Assembly: GCA_021152595.1 (NCBI GenBank)
Contig: JAGKVC010000102.1
Coordinates: 1 to 12,017 of the forward strand
Length of the DNA stretch: 12,017 nucleotides
Reading direction: 5' to 3'
From: Clostridia bacterium
Lineage (GTDB): Bacteria; Bacillota; Clostridia; Oscillospirales; Ruminococcaceae
This document shows positions 5,675 to 12,017 of this stretch, one piece after another. The notes below the pieces were generated by a model. That model was not told the origin of the DNA and ran no database searches. It was given only the letters and a program-made list of their open reading frames with translations. A program made the translations under genes and the position numbers. The stretch's first letter is position 1. Each line of letters starts with the position of its first letter.

Positions 5675-6032
5675 GCGGCAGACCGGCAATCTCGGTGAGG
5701 ATGCAGTCTGTGCATGGCTGGAACGGCAGGGCGCAGTGATCCTCTGCCGGAACTTTACGATCCGCGGCGGAGAAATTGACATCATCGCACAGCAGGGCGA
5801 ATGGCTCCTGTTTGTCGAGGTCAAGACGCGCCGACCGGGGGCAATGCAGTCGGGCGCCGCAGCCGTCGATCTGAAAAAGCAGCAGCATATCATCCGCGCA
5901 GCCGAACGCTATCTGCTCGAACATCCGCTTGATTTGCAGCCGCGCTTTGATGTGGCTGAGGTGGAATATTCCGGCGCATTCGTCCGGCATATCGAATATA
6001 TTGAACACGCATTTGACGCAACAGGATATTGA
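5655..6032 (+). CDS. yraN: YraN family (UPF0102) endonuclease-like protein
   Basis: A 125-residue protein with a restriction-endonuclease-like fold. The signature is complete: GNLGEDAVCAWLERQG (11-26), then GGEIDIIA (38-45) and LFVEVKTRR (52-60). Asp42, Glu55 and Lys57 fit the D-(E/Q)xK metal-site pattern. The family sits next to rnhB in many bacteria; its biochemical role is poorly defined, with nucleic-acid processing or Holliday-junction-like activity proposed. The ATG lies inside rnhB, giving a 20-base overlap. There is no clear ribosome site, only GAAAAAG, so translation is probably coupled to rnhB. No better in-frame start exists without losing the conserved GNLGE segment. The last codons overlap the ribosome site of the next gene. 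Confidence 0.92.
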   Translation: MSEKVSKRQTGNLGEDAVCAWLERQGAVILCRNFTIRGGEIDIIAQQGEWLLFVEVKTRRPGAMQSGAAAVDLKKQQHIIRAAERYLLEHPLDLQPRFDVAEVEYSGAFVRHIEYIEHAFDATGY

Positions 6033-6042
6033 GGAATACGTC

Positions 6043-6312
6043 ATGGCAGTCAAAAAGCTAAAAAATCTGAGCTGCCCGTTCTGCGGCAGCACGGAATTTG
6101 TCAAGGGCAGAACAATCGCTACAGGAAGGTTCGGCTTCCAGGGTGCAGGCGCCATCGCATATAAGTTCATTGCGCCGCTTCGCAGTAATCTTTTTGATTT
6201 CCGCTTAACCACGCAGCCGGAAATCTGTGTTTACTGTAAAAACTGCGGCAGCCTTGTCCGGCAGTATATCACAAATCCCGAGCTGCTGGAAGACAAAGAC
6301 AAAAAACGATGA
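6043..6312 (+). CDS. Small zinc-ribbon protein of unknown function, paralogue 1
   Basis: An 89-residue protein with two CxxC knuckles: CPFCGSTEF (Cys11, Cys14) and CVYCKNCGSLVR (Cys62, Cys65, Cys68). They are separated by a stretch of about 47 residues that includes GFQGAGAIAYKFIAPL. Two knuckles suggest a single zinc-binding ribbon. The C-terminus is charged (EDKDKKR). GAGG (6031-6034) is the ribosome site and overlaps the yraN stop TGA; eight bases separate it from the ATG. An in-frame upstream ATG at 5929 lies within yraN and lacks a ribosome site. The next gene is a clear paralogue with the same layout. I do not recognise a named family; it could bind nucleic acid or a protein partner, but nothing here shows which. 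Confidence 0.85.
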   Translation: MAVKKLKNLSCPFCGSTEFVKGRTIATGRFGFQGAGAIAYKFIAPLRSNLFDFRLTTQPEICVYCKNCGSLVRQYITNPELLEDKDKKR

Positions 6313-6322
6313 GGCGACAGCT

Positions 6323-6568
6323 ATGGCAATCAAAGGGATCATCGTGAACAGATGCCCCTTTTGCGGCGGCACGGAATTTACGGAAGGCATGCAGGCGTAT
6401 CAAGGTTCCGTTCATAAAACAAAGGGAATCGGCATGGCACAGAACCTGTATCATGTGTTCTGCACGGAATGCGGCAGCGTTGTCCGCAGCTATGTCTGCA
6501 ATCCGAAAAAGCTGAGCAAATATCCGCCCGAATATGCGGCGGAAACCTGCTTTGATGAAAAGAAATAA
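6323..6568 (+). CDS. Small zinc-ribbon protein of unknown function, paralogue 2
   Basis: An 81-residue relative of the preceding protein. It shares CPFCGGTEF (Cys11, Cys14) at exactly the same position and FCTECGSVVRSYVCNPKKL (Cys47, Cys50), which aligns with CKNCGSLVRQYITNPELL. The linker between knuckles is 32 residues instead of about 50. The C-terminal tail (KYPPEYAAETCFDEKK) is unrelated. GAGG (6311-6314) overlaps the previous stop TGA, repeating the junction seen before paralogue 1. Tandem duplication followed by linker divergence is the simplest origin. The function is unknown. The position between yraN and thrC does not indicate a pathway. Confidence 0.85.
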   Translation: MAIKGIIVNRCPFCGGTEFTEGMQAYQGSVHKTKGIGMAQNLYHVFCTECGSVVRSYVCNPKKLSKYPPEYAAETCFDEKK

Positions 6569-6572
6569 ATTG

Positions 6573-6624
6573 TTCCGCAGAAAGCTGATTTCAGGCGGAG
6601 CAAAACACTGCCGGCATGACCGGC
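6573..6624 (+). promoter_or_regulatory. Two short stem-loops between the zinc-ribbon gene and thrC
   Basis: TCCGC and GGCGGA enclose a CTGA-TT-TCAG stem, and GCCGG-CATGA-CCGGC (6610-6624) touches the thrC ribosome site at 6625. There is no T-run. The 71-base gap is too short for a T-box leader of the kind that often precedes threonine or other amino-acid genes in Firmicutes. Any role is speculative. Confidence 0.3.
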
Positions 6625-6639
6625 GAGGAGGATAAGAAT

Positions 6640-8133
6640 ATGATCTACCACAGCACAAGAAACAAGGCGCTGACAGTCAGCAGTGCCGAGGCGATCGCAC
6701 AGGGCATCGCCGCCGACGGCGGTCTGTTCGTTCCGGGCTCGATTCCGGAGCTGACAGCAGCAGATTTCAACTCTTTGAAGGGCTTGCCGTATGCAGAGCG
6801 CGCAGCGCGTCTGTTCAAGCTCTACCTGACGGACTTCACCGATGAGGAGCTGCGCGAATGCACAAAAGCAGCCTATGAATCCGGCAGCTTTGAAACGCCG
6901 AATGTGCAGGAGATCACAACCCTCGCAGACGGCTCCATGCTGCTTGAGCTCTGGCACGGTCCGACCTGCGCATTCAAGGATATGGCGCTCCAGATCCTGC
7001 CGCACTTCCTCACCCGTTCGATCCGCAAGACCGGCATCGAAAAGGAAGTCGTCATTCTGACGGCGACCTCCGGCGATACGGGCAAGGCTGCACTCGCAGG
7101 CTTCAAGGATGTCCCCGGCACAAAGATCATGGTCTTCTATCCGGAGGACGGCGTCAGCTCGATGCAGAAGCGCCAGATGCAGACACAGGAGGGCAAGAAT
7201 GTCCGTGTCTGCGCCGTCAAGGGCAACTTCGATGACTGCCAGAACGGCGTCAAGGCGATCTTCACCGATCCGGCCATGCAGGAGGCACTTGCTGCAAACG
7301 GCATGCAGTTCTCCAGTGCAAACAGCATCAACTGGGGACGCCTCGTTCCGCAGATCATCTACTATGTTTCCGCATATGTGACGCTGCTCGAAAACGGCAC
7401 CCTCAAGGACGGCGACCGTTTCAGCATCACCGTTCCGACCGGCAACTTCGGCAACATCCTCGCTGCATGGTATGCAAAGCAGATGGGCGTGCCGATTCAG
7501 CATCTGGTCTGCGCATCCAATATCAACAAGGTTCTGACGGACTTCATCGAAACCGGCGTTTACGACCGCAAGCGTGATTTCCATGCAACGGTCTCCCCCT
7601 CGATGGATATTCTGATTTCCAGCAATCTCGAGCGCCTGCTCTATCATATGACCGGCGAGGACGATGCACAGATCCGCGAGTGGTTCGGTGCGCTGAAAAC
7701 CGAGGGCAGATATCAGATTCCGCTGGAGCTGTCGCACCGCATTCAGGCGGAGTTCTCCGGCAGCTTCTGGGACGATGCCGCTACAAAAGCGATGATCGGC
7801 AAGGTCTTCTCCGAGAACGGCTACCTCAGCGATACGCACACGGCAGTCGGTATCTGCGCGGCGCGTGACTATCAGGCAAAGGCAGCGGAGAAATATCCGA
7901 TGCTGATTGCTTCGACTGCAAATCCGTATAAGTTCGGTGCAGCAGTTCTCGAGGCGATCGGCGGCGATACCAATGCCGATGAATATGAGATCCTCGACCG
8001 TCTCGCAGCAAAATCCGGCATGAAGATTCCGGCAGCACTCGCAGAGCTGAAAACGAAGGCAGTCCGCTTCAAGGATGTCGTCGCACAGGATGAAATGCCT
8101 GCATTCGTCAAGAGCGCGCTCGGGATCCAATGA
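6640..8133 (+). CDS. thrC: Threonine synthase
   Basis: This pyridoxal-phosphate enzyme converts O-phosphohomoserine to threonine and phosphate, the last step of threonine synthesis. The 497-residue length and N-terminal YHSTRNKA fit the long threonine synthase class with a Thr-synth-N domain. The cofactor lysine is Lys113 in HGPTCAFKDMALQ. The phosphate-binding loop is TATSGDTGKAA (141-151), and PTGNFGNILAAWYAKQMG is the second conserved core motif. GAGGAGGA (6625-6632), seven bases before the ATG at 6640, sets the start. The in-frame ATG at 6616 would put this ribosome site inside the gene. The stop overlaps the start of the phosphoesterase gene by ATGA. No other threonine-pathway gene is near. 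Confidence 0.97.
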   Translation: MIYHSTRNKALTVSSAEAIAQGIAADGGLFVPGSIPELTAADFNSLKGLPYAERAARLFKLYLTDFTDEELRECTKAAYESGSFETPNVQEITTLADGSMLLELWHGPTCAFKDMALQILPHFLTRSIRKTGIEKEVVILTATSGDTGKAALAGFKDVPGTKIMVFYPEDGVSSMQKRQMQTQEGKNVRVCAVKGNFDDCQNGVKAIFTDPAMQEALAANGMQFSSANSINWGRLVPQIIYYVSAYVTLLENGTLKDGDRFSITVPTGNFGNILAAWYAKQMGVPIQHLVCASNINKVLTDFIETGVYDRKRDFHATVSPSMDILISSNLERLLYHMTGEDDAQIREWFGALKTEGRYQIPLELSHRIQAEFSGSFWDDAATKAMIGKVFSENGYLSDTHTAVGICAARDYQAKAAEKYPMLIASTANPYKFGAAVLEAIGGDTNADEYEILDRLAAKSGMKIPAALAELKTKAVRFKDVVAQDEMPAFVKSALGIQ

Positions 8134-8831
8134 GTCTTTATGTGATCGGGGATACGCATCTCTCCTTCGGCGTCGAAAAGCCGATGGATATCTTTGCCGG
8201 ATGGGAGAATCACACCGCGATTTTGCAGGATGCATGGTGCAGCTGCATTGCGCCGGAGGATACCGTCGTTCTCGCAGGCGATATCTCATGGGGAATGAAT
8301 ATGCAGGAGGCGCTTCCGGATTTTCAATGGCTGAATGCGCTTCCCGGCAAAGAAAAGATCATCCTCAAGGGCAACCACGATTACTGGTGGTGCACAATGA
8401 AAAAGATGCAGGCGTTCTTTTCGGAAAACGGGCTGGATACCCTGAAGCTCCTGCATAACAACTGCATCGCATACGGTGAATACGGCATCTGCGGCACGCG
8501 CGGCTGGGTGAATATGGAGCCCGAAACTGCAAGTCCCGATGATGCAAAGGTCAGCGCAAGAGAGGCGCAGCGGCTCGAGGTCTCCCTGAAAGCCGCCGTG
8601 CAGCAGGATCTCAAGCCGATCGTATTCCTGCATTATCCGCCTGTTTACGGCGCAAGCTGCAACTACCCGATGCTCGAGGTTCTGTGGAAATATCCGGTCA
8701 CGGACTGCTGGTACGGACATGTCCACGGCAAAACTCAGCACCGCTACGCGATCAACGGCGTACGGAACGGCATCAACTACCATCTGATCGCCGGTGATTT
8801 TGTGCAGTTTATCCCACAAAAAGTACTGTAA
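8130..8831 (+). CDS. Calcineurin-like metallophosphoesterase (predicted phosphohydrolase)
   Basis: A 233-residue cytoplasmic enzyme with all two-metal-site motifs of the calcineurin-like superfamily: GDTHLS (Asp8, His10), GDISWG (Asp51), GNHDYWW (Asn82, His83), HYPP (His168) and GHVHG (His197, His199). The opening MSLYVIGDTHLSFGVEKPMDIF and the GTRGWVN segment match a family of predicted phosphohydrolases that I recall as COG1768. The substrate is unknown. ATGA overlap with thrC means translational coupling, since there is no separate ribosome site of note. No signal peptide or membrane segment is seen. The pairing with thrC may be only operon neighbourhood; a link to O-phosphohomoserine is conceivable but has no support in the sequence. 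Confidence 0.92.
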   Translation: MSLYVIGDTHLSFGVEKPMDIFAGWENHTAILQDAWCSCIAPEDTVVLAGDISWGMNMQEALPDFQWLNALPGKEKIILKGNHDYWWCTMKKMQAFFSENGLDTLKLLHNNCIAYGEYGICGTRGWVNMEPETASPDDAKVSAREAQRLEVSLKAAVQQDLKPIVFLHYPPVYGASCNYPMLEVLWKYPVTDCWYGHVHGKTQHRYAINGVRNGINYHLIAGDFVQFIPQKVL

Positions 8832-8849
8832 ACTGTTGAAATGGAAGAA

Positions 8850-8864
8850 AGAGGGAAAACCTCT
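8850..8864 (+). other. Small stem-loop after the phosphoesterase gene
   Basis: AGAGG-GAAAA-CCTCT forms a 5-bp stem 19 bases after the stop. There is no T-run, so it is at most a weak 3' end or processing structure, and it lies directly upstream of the tig promoter. Confidence 0.3.
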
Positions 8865-8892
8865 GGAAATAATCCCCTGTTTGTGTTATAAT
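8863..8892 (+). promoter_or_regulatory. Promoter of tig
   Basis: A perfect TATAAT (8887-8892) has TG at 8884-8885 (extended -10). The -35 region is poor: CTGGAA at 8863-8868 with an 18-base spacer. Extended -10 promoters tolerate a weak -35. The expected start is near 8899. Confidence 0.7.
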
Positions 8893-8921
8893 AAAGTGTA
8901 TCTGTCAATATGCAGAATTCA

Positions 8922-8942
8922 GCGGCGGATTTTGTACGCCGC
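8922..8942 (+). promoter_or_regulatory. Stem-loop in the tig leader
   Basis: GCGGCG (8922-8927) pairs with CGCCGC (8937-8942) around nine bases in the 5' untranslated region, about 20 bases before the ribosome site. It may stabilise the mRNA. No T-run follows. Confidence 0.45.
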
Positions 8943-8974
8943 ACCATGAGAAAACGAAATTTGGAGGAACTGTT

Positions 8975-10339
8975 ATGAGCCTGATTTCCGATGTCAAAAC
9001 CGATGTAAATATGAGAGAAGTTTCCTTCTCGATCTCTGCCGAGGATCTTGAGGCAGCAGTTGAGCGCGTTTATCAGCGCCAGAAGAAGGATATTGCCGTC
9101 AAGGGCTTCCGCAAGGGCAAGGTACCGCGCAAGATGGTCGAAAAGCTCTACGGCGAGGATGTCTTCTATGAGGATGCTGTCAACATGATCATCCCCGGCG
9201 AGCTGGATGCAATCATCCGCGAGAAGGAGATCAATATCATTGACCGTCCGTCCGTCGAGCTGGTCTCCTGCACCAAGGAGGAGGGCGCTGTCTGCAAGGC
9301 AACTCTCATCACCAAGCCGGAGGTCACCGTCGCTGAGTACAAGGGCATCCACGCTCCGATGAAGGTCCGTGAGATCACCGATGAGGATGTCGATCAGCAG
9401 ATCGAAATGCTCCGTCAGCGTCAGGCTCGCATGATCGACGTTGAGGACCGCGCAGCCGAGAACGGCGACGAGGTCAAGATCAACTTTGAAGGCTTCATCG
9501 ACGATGTCGCATTCGAGGGCGGCAAGGGCGAAGATTATCCGCTCCGTCTTGGCAGCGGTCAGTTCATCCCGGGCTTTGAGGATCAGATCGTCGGCAAGAA
9601 CATCGGCGACAAGTTCGATGTCAACGTCACCTTCCCGGAGGAGTACGGCGATGAGCGCTATGCAGGCAAGGCAGCAGTCTTCAAGACCGAGCTGCTCGGC
9701 ATCTCCGCACAGGAGCTTCCGGAAATTGACGATGAGCTTGCAAAGGATGTCTCTGAGTTCGATACGATCGCAGAGCTCCGCGCAGATATCGAGAACAAGC
9801 TGAAGGAATCCGCAAAGCAGCAGGCTGAGACACAGTTCGAGAATGCAATCTTCGATACTGTCGTCGCAGGCACCGATGCAGTCATTCCGCAGGTTCTGTA
9901 TGACCGCCGCATCGACCAGCGCGTCCGCGAATTCGAGAACCAGCTCCAGCAGCAGTACGGCGACCTCAAGCTGGAAGAGTATCTCCAGCTCACCGGCATG
10001 ACCATGGAGCAGCTCCGCGATGAGTATGAGCCGCAGGCAAAGAAGGAAGTCACCCTCCGCCTCGCACTCGAGAAGATCGCTGATACCGAGGATATTCAGG
10101 TCTCCGATGAAGAGCTGGATGAGGCACTGACCGAGTTCGCAGGTCAGCTTCAGGCTCCGGTTGAGTTCGTGAAGTCCCGTATTCCGGTTGAGGATTACCG
10201 CACCGACCTCCGCGTCCAGAAGGTTGTCGAGCTGATCAAGAACAATGCTGTTGTTGACAACGACATCGCTGAGGAAGCAGCAGAAGAGGCTCCGGCTGAG
10301 GAAACAAAGGCTGAAGAAGCAGCCGCAGATGCAGAATAA
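8975..10339 (+). CDS. tig: Trigger factor, ribosome-associated chaperone
   Basis: This 454-residue chaperone binds the ribosomal exit tunnel through L23 and shields nascent chains; it also has peptidyl-prolyl isomerase activity. The ribosome-binding domain carries the signature GFRKGKVP (44-51). An FKBP-type isomerase domain spans about 164-243 (GDEVKINFEGFIDD through FKTELLGI). A helical C-terminal substrate-binding domain follows, with ELPEIDDELAKDVSEF at its start. The last 20-25 residues are an Ala/Glu-rich acidic tail (EEAAEEAPAEETKAEEAAAD), making it slightly longer than the usual 425-435 residues. GGAGG (8963-8967), seven bases before the ATG, sets the start. It has its own promoter and precedes clpP and clpX as in many bacteria. 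Confidence 0.97.
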   Translation: MSLISDVKTDVNMREVSFSISAEDLEAAVERVYQRQKKDIAVKGFRKGKVPRKMVEKLYGEDVFYEDAVNMIIPGELDAIIREKEINIIDRPSVELVSCTKEEGAVCKATLITKPEVTVAEYKGIHAPMKVREITDEDVDQQIEMLRQRQARMIDVEDRAAENGDEVKINFEGFIDDVAFEGGKGEDYPLRLGSGQFIPGFEDQIVGKNIGDKFDVNVTFPEEYGDERYAGKAAVFKTELLGISAQELPEIDDELAKDVSEFDTIAELRADIENKLKESAKQQAETQFENAIFDTVVAGTDAVIPQVLYDRRIDQRVREFENQLQQQYGDLKLEEYLQLTGMTMEQLRDEYEPQAKKEVTLRLALEKIADTEDIQVSDEELDEALTEFAGQLQAPVEFVKSRIPVEDYRTDLRVQKVVELIKNNAVVDNDIAEEAAEEAPAEETKAEEAAADAE

Positions 10340-10361
10340 TCAGGATTGAAATGAAACCGAA

Positions 10362-10408
10362 CCGGTTTCCGTACCGCGGCAGAATCTATGCAGCGGTACG
10401 GGAGCCGG
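10362..10408 (+). terminator. Long 16-bp stem-loop between tig and clpP
   Basis: Positions 10362-10377 pair with 10393-10408. Thirteen pairs are Watson-Crick in two blocks (CCGG and CCGTACCGC), joined by a U-G, U-A, U-G stretch, around a 15-base loop. The following sequence AAATCTGCTTTATT has only a broken T-run, so termination is probably partial. It may also act as a processing or mRNA-end-protecting structure for tig. Confidence 0.55.
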
Positions 10409-10420
10409 AAATCTGCTTTA

Positions 10421-10448
10421 TTGCGAAATATGCGAAAACACGTATATT
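10421..10448 (+). promoter_or_regulatory. Possible promoter of clpP
   Basis: TTGCGA (10421-10426) and TATATT (10443-10448) are 16 bases apart, a 4/6 and 5/6 match. They sit between the tig stem-loop and the clpP ribosome site. An inverted repeat GCGAAATAT (10423-10431) with ATATTTTGC (10444-10452) overlaps both boxes and could be an operator or an RNA stem. I see no CtsR box or CIRCE element. Confidence 0.4.
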
Positions 10449-10481
10449 TTGCGACATTACGCCGAAAGGAAGGTACCCTTT

Positions 10482-11087
10482 ATGAACAATATGCACATGA
10501 GTCTGGTTCCGACCGTCATTGAGCAGACAAACCGCGGCGAGCGCGCATATGACATTTACTCCCGCCTGCTGAACGACCGCATCATCATGCTCTCTGAGGA
10601 TGTCAATGATGTGACCGCAAGCCTTGTTGTCGCACAGCTCCTGTTCCTTGAAAGTCAGGATCCGGAAAAGGATATCTCACTTTATATCAACAGCCCCGGC
10701 GGTTCCGTCACAGCCGGTATGGCAATCTACGATACCATGCAGTATATCAAGTGCGATGTTGCGACAATCTGCATCGGACTTGCTGCCTCGATGGGCGCAC
10801 TGCTGCTTTCTTCCGGCGCAAAGGGCAAGCGTATGGCGCTGCCGAACAGCGAAATCATGATCCATCAGCCGCTGATTATGGGCGGCGGATTGTCCGGTCA
10901 GGCGACCGATATCAAGATCCGCACCGATAATCTTCTGCGTACCAAGGGCAATCTGAACCGCATTCTCTCGGAGAATACCGGCAAGGAGCTTGCGCAGATT
11001 GAGCGTGATGTCGAGCGTGATTACTTCATGACCGCCGAGGAAGCAATGAACTACGGTCTGATCGACAAGGTCGTTACCAAGCGCTGA
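10482..11087 (+). CDS. clpP: ATP-dependent Clp protease proteolytic subunit ClpP
   Basis: This 201-residue serine peptidase assembles into a double heptamer and degrades proteins fed to it by ClpX and other Clp ATPases. The catalytic triad is Ser103 in GLAASMGALLLSSG, His128 in MIHQPL, and by alignment from memory Asp180 in IERDVERDYF. YINSPGGSVTAGMAIYDTM and the C-terminal AMNYGLIDKV are typical. Compared with my recollection of Bacillus ClpP, the segment after the His (HQPLIMGGGLSGQAT) is about three residues longer, near the handle region. A TTG-initiated extension back to 10449 is unlikely because the ribosome site AAAGGAAGG (10465-10473) lies inside it. The ATG at 10482 is eight bases from that site. 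It precedes clpX in the standard order. Confidence 0.97.
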   Translation: MNNMHMSLVPTVIEQTNRGERAYDIYSRLLNDRIIMLSEDVNDVTASLVVAQLLFLESQDPEKDISLYINSPGGSVTAGMAIYDTMQYIKCDVATICIGLAASMGALLLSSGAKGKRMALPNSEIMIHQPLIMGGGLSGQATDIKIRTDNLLRTKGNLNRILSENTGKELAQIERDVERDYFMTAEEAMNYGLIDKVVTKR

Positions 11088-11113
11088 GCAAAATAAAGAG
11101 AGAATAACAGATC

Positions 11114-11147
11114 CGGTTCCCGCTGAATCAAACGGGCGCCGGAACCG
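11114..11147 (+). other. Stem-loop between clpP and clpX
   Basis: CGGTTCC (11114-11120) pairs with GGAACCG (11141-11147); an alternative inner CCG/CGG pairing is possible. No T-run follows, so clpX can be co-transcribed. The stem may be a processing or expression-tuning element. Confidence 0.45.
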
Positions 11148-11172
11148 CCCCACAGCTACAGGAGAGAGAATT

Positions 11173-12017
11173 ATGCCTGAAAAAGGATTGAGAACCTGTA
11201 ATTTCTGCGGCAAGCCGGAAACCAAGGTGCAGAGCATGTTCTCTGCCGGCGCGAACAATATCTGTGATGAATGCGTCACCTATTGTTACGAGCTGCTCTA
11301 CGGCGACCGCGATACCAAGCCGCAGTCGGCAAACGAGAAACACGGCAAGGGTGCCGGCAAGAAGATCAATCTGCTCAAGCCGGCGGAGATCAAGAAAGTC
11401 CTCGATGAATATGTCATCGGACAGGACAGCGCCAAGATCTCCCTTGCAGTATCCGTATATAACCACTATAAGCGCATCCTCAGCGCAGATGACGGCGACG
11501 ATGTAGAGATTCAGAAGAGCAATGTGCTTCTGCTCGGTCCGACCGGTGTCGGAAAGACCTATTTTGCACAGACGCTCGCAAAGATTCTCGATGTGCCGTT
11601 TGCGATTGCAGATGCAACGACGATCACCGAAGCAGGTTATGTCGGTGACGACGTCGAAAATGTGCTGCTGCGCCTGATTCAGGCTGCAAACTTCGATGTC
11701 GAAGCAGCCGAACGCGGCATCATCTATATTGACGAGATCGACAAGATCGCGCGTAAATCCGAAAACACATCCCTGACACGAGATGTCAGCGGCGAAGGCG
11801 TCCAGCAGTCGCTGCTGAAGATCATCGAGGGCACCGTCTCCAATGTCCCCCCGCAGGGCGGCAGAAAACACCCGAATCAGGAGTTTATTCACATCAATAC
11901 GAAGAATATCCTCTTTATCTGCGGCGGCGCATTTGACGGACTCGAAAAGCACATTGTCAGCCGGACAGAATCCTCCGGACTCGGCTTCGGCGCACAGGTG
12001 CTCTCCAAGAAGGAGAA
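11173..12017 (+). CDS. clpX: ATP-dependent Clp protease ATP-binding subunit ClpX, N-terminal two-thirds (cut by window edge)
   Basis: This AAA+ unfoldase recognises substrates and threads them into ClpP. The frame is open for 281 codons to the right edge, so the C-terminal part, including the IGF-type ClpP-binding loop and sensor 2, is not visible. The N-terminal zinc-binding domain has Cys9, Cys12, Cys31 and Cys34 (CNFCGK, CDEC). Walker A is GPTGVGKT (122-129), the pore loop is GYVG (155-158), Walker B is IIYIDEID (183-190) and the RKH loop is at 231-233. The linker after the zinc domain is short and Lys/Gly-rich. AGGAG (11160-11164) eight bases before the ATG sets the start. It probably shares a transcript with clpP across an 85-base gap. 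Confidence 0.97.
   Translation, partial: MPEKGLRTCNFCGKPETKVQSMFSAGANNICDECVTYCYELLYGDRDTKPQSANEKHGKGAGKKINLLKPAEIKKVLDEYVIGQDSAKISLAVSVYNHYKRILSADDGDDVEIQKSNVLLLGPTGVGKTYFAQTLAKILDVPFAIADATTITEAGYVGDDVENVLLRLIQAANFDVEAAERGIIYIDEIDKIARKSENTSLTRDVSGEGVQQSLLKIIEGTVSNVPPQGGRKHPNQEFIHINTKNILFICGGAFDGLEKHIVSRTESSGLGFGAQVLSKKE

Noticed and set aside
6569..6639. Possible T-box leader before thrC
   Set aside because: The gap is only 71 bases, and there is no terminator/antiterminator pair or T-box-like sequence.
6490..8289. A 599-codon open frame on the minus strand opposite thrC
   Set aside because: It is a codon-bias shadow of thrC: the Cys/Arg-rich composition is unnatural, there is no ribosome site, and thrC has complete motifs on the other strand.
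11128..11952. A 274-codon minus-strand frame opposite clpX
   Set aside because: It is a shadow of clpX, which has intact Walker and zinc motifs; the minus frame has no recognisable domain.

Overview
The window looks like chromosomal housekeeping DNA from a Gram-positive anaerobe of the Clostridia, most likely a Ruminococcus-like member of the Oscillospiraceae. The reasons are strong GGAGG ribosome sites, sigma-A promoters with extended -10 boxes, a GC-rich coding bias, a 2[4Fe-4S] ferredoxin, and the conserved Firmicute gene orders rplS-lepB-rbgA-rnhB-yraN and tig-clpP-clpX. Genus is an inference; no rRNA is present.

Layout. At 1-181 a minus-strand gene for an exported protein runs off the left edge; it has a perfect-consensus promoter and a roughly 125-nt structured leader. 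An AT-rich stretch (about 342-649) separates it from a short monocistronic ferredoxin gene (744-914), which has its own promoter, a 5' palindrome and a terminator. A second promoter (1048-1076) and a folded leader of about 215 nt precede rplS (ribosomal protein L19), which ends in an intrinsic terminator. Only 34 bases later come three consecutive type I signal peptidase genes, then rbgA (50S assembly GTPase), a repeat-filled gap, rnhB and yraN. Two small tandem zinc-ribbon paralogues follow, then thrC (threonine synthase) and a metallophosphoesterase gene translationally coupled to it. A new promoter starts tig (trigger factor); after a long stem-loop come clpP and the first 281 codons of clpX, cut by the right edge.

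How the genes work together. The rplS-to-yraN block combines ribosome biogenesis (L19, RbgA), protein export (signal peptidases) and nucleic-acid upkeep (RNase HII, YraN). The tig-clpP-clpX block combines nascent-chain folding with regulated proteolysis. Most of the content is conserved core genome. The unusual parts are the lepB triplication, the inverted intergenic repeat between rbgA and rnhB, the two unassigned zinc-ribbon proteins, and several RNA leaders. I saw no CRISPR array, transposase, phage gene, tRNA or rRNA, and no convincing new multi-gene system.
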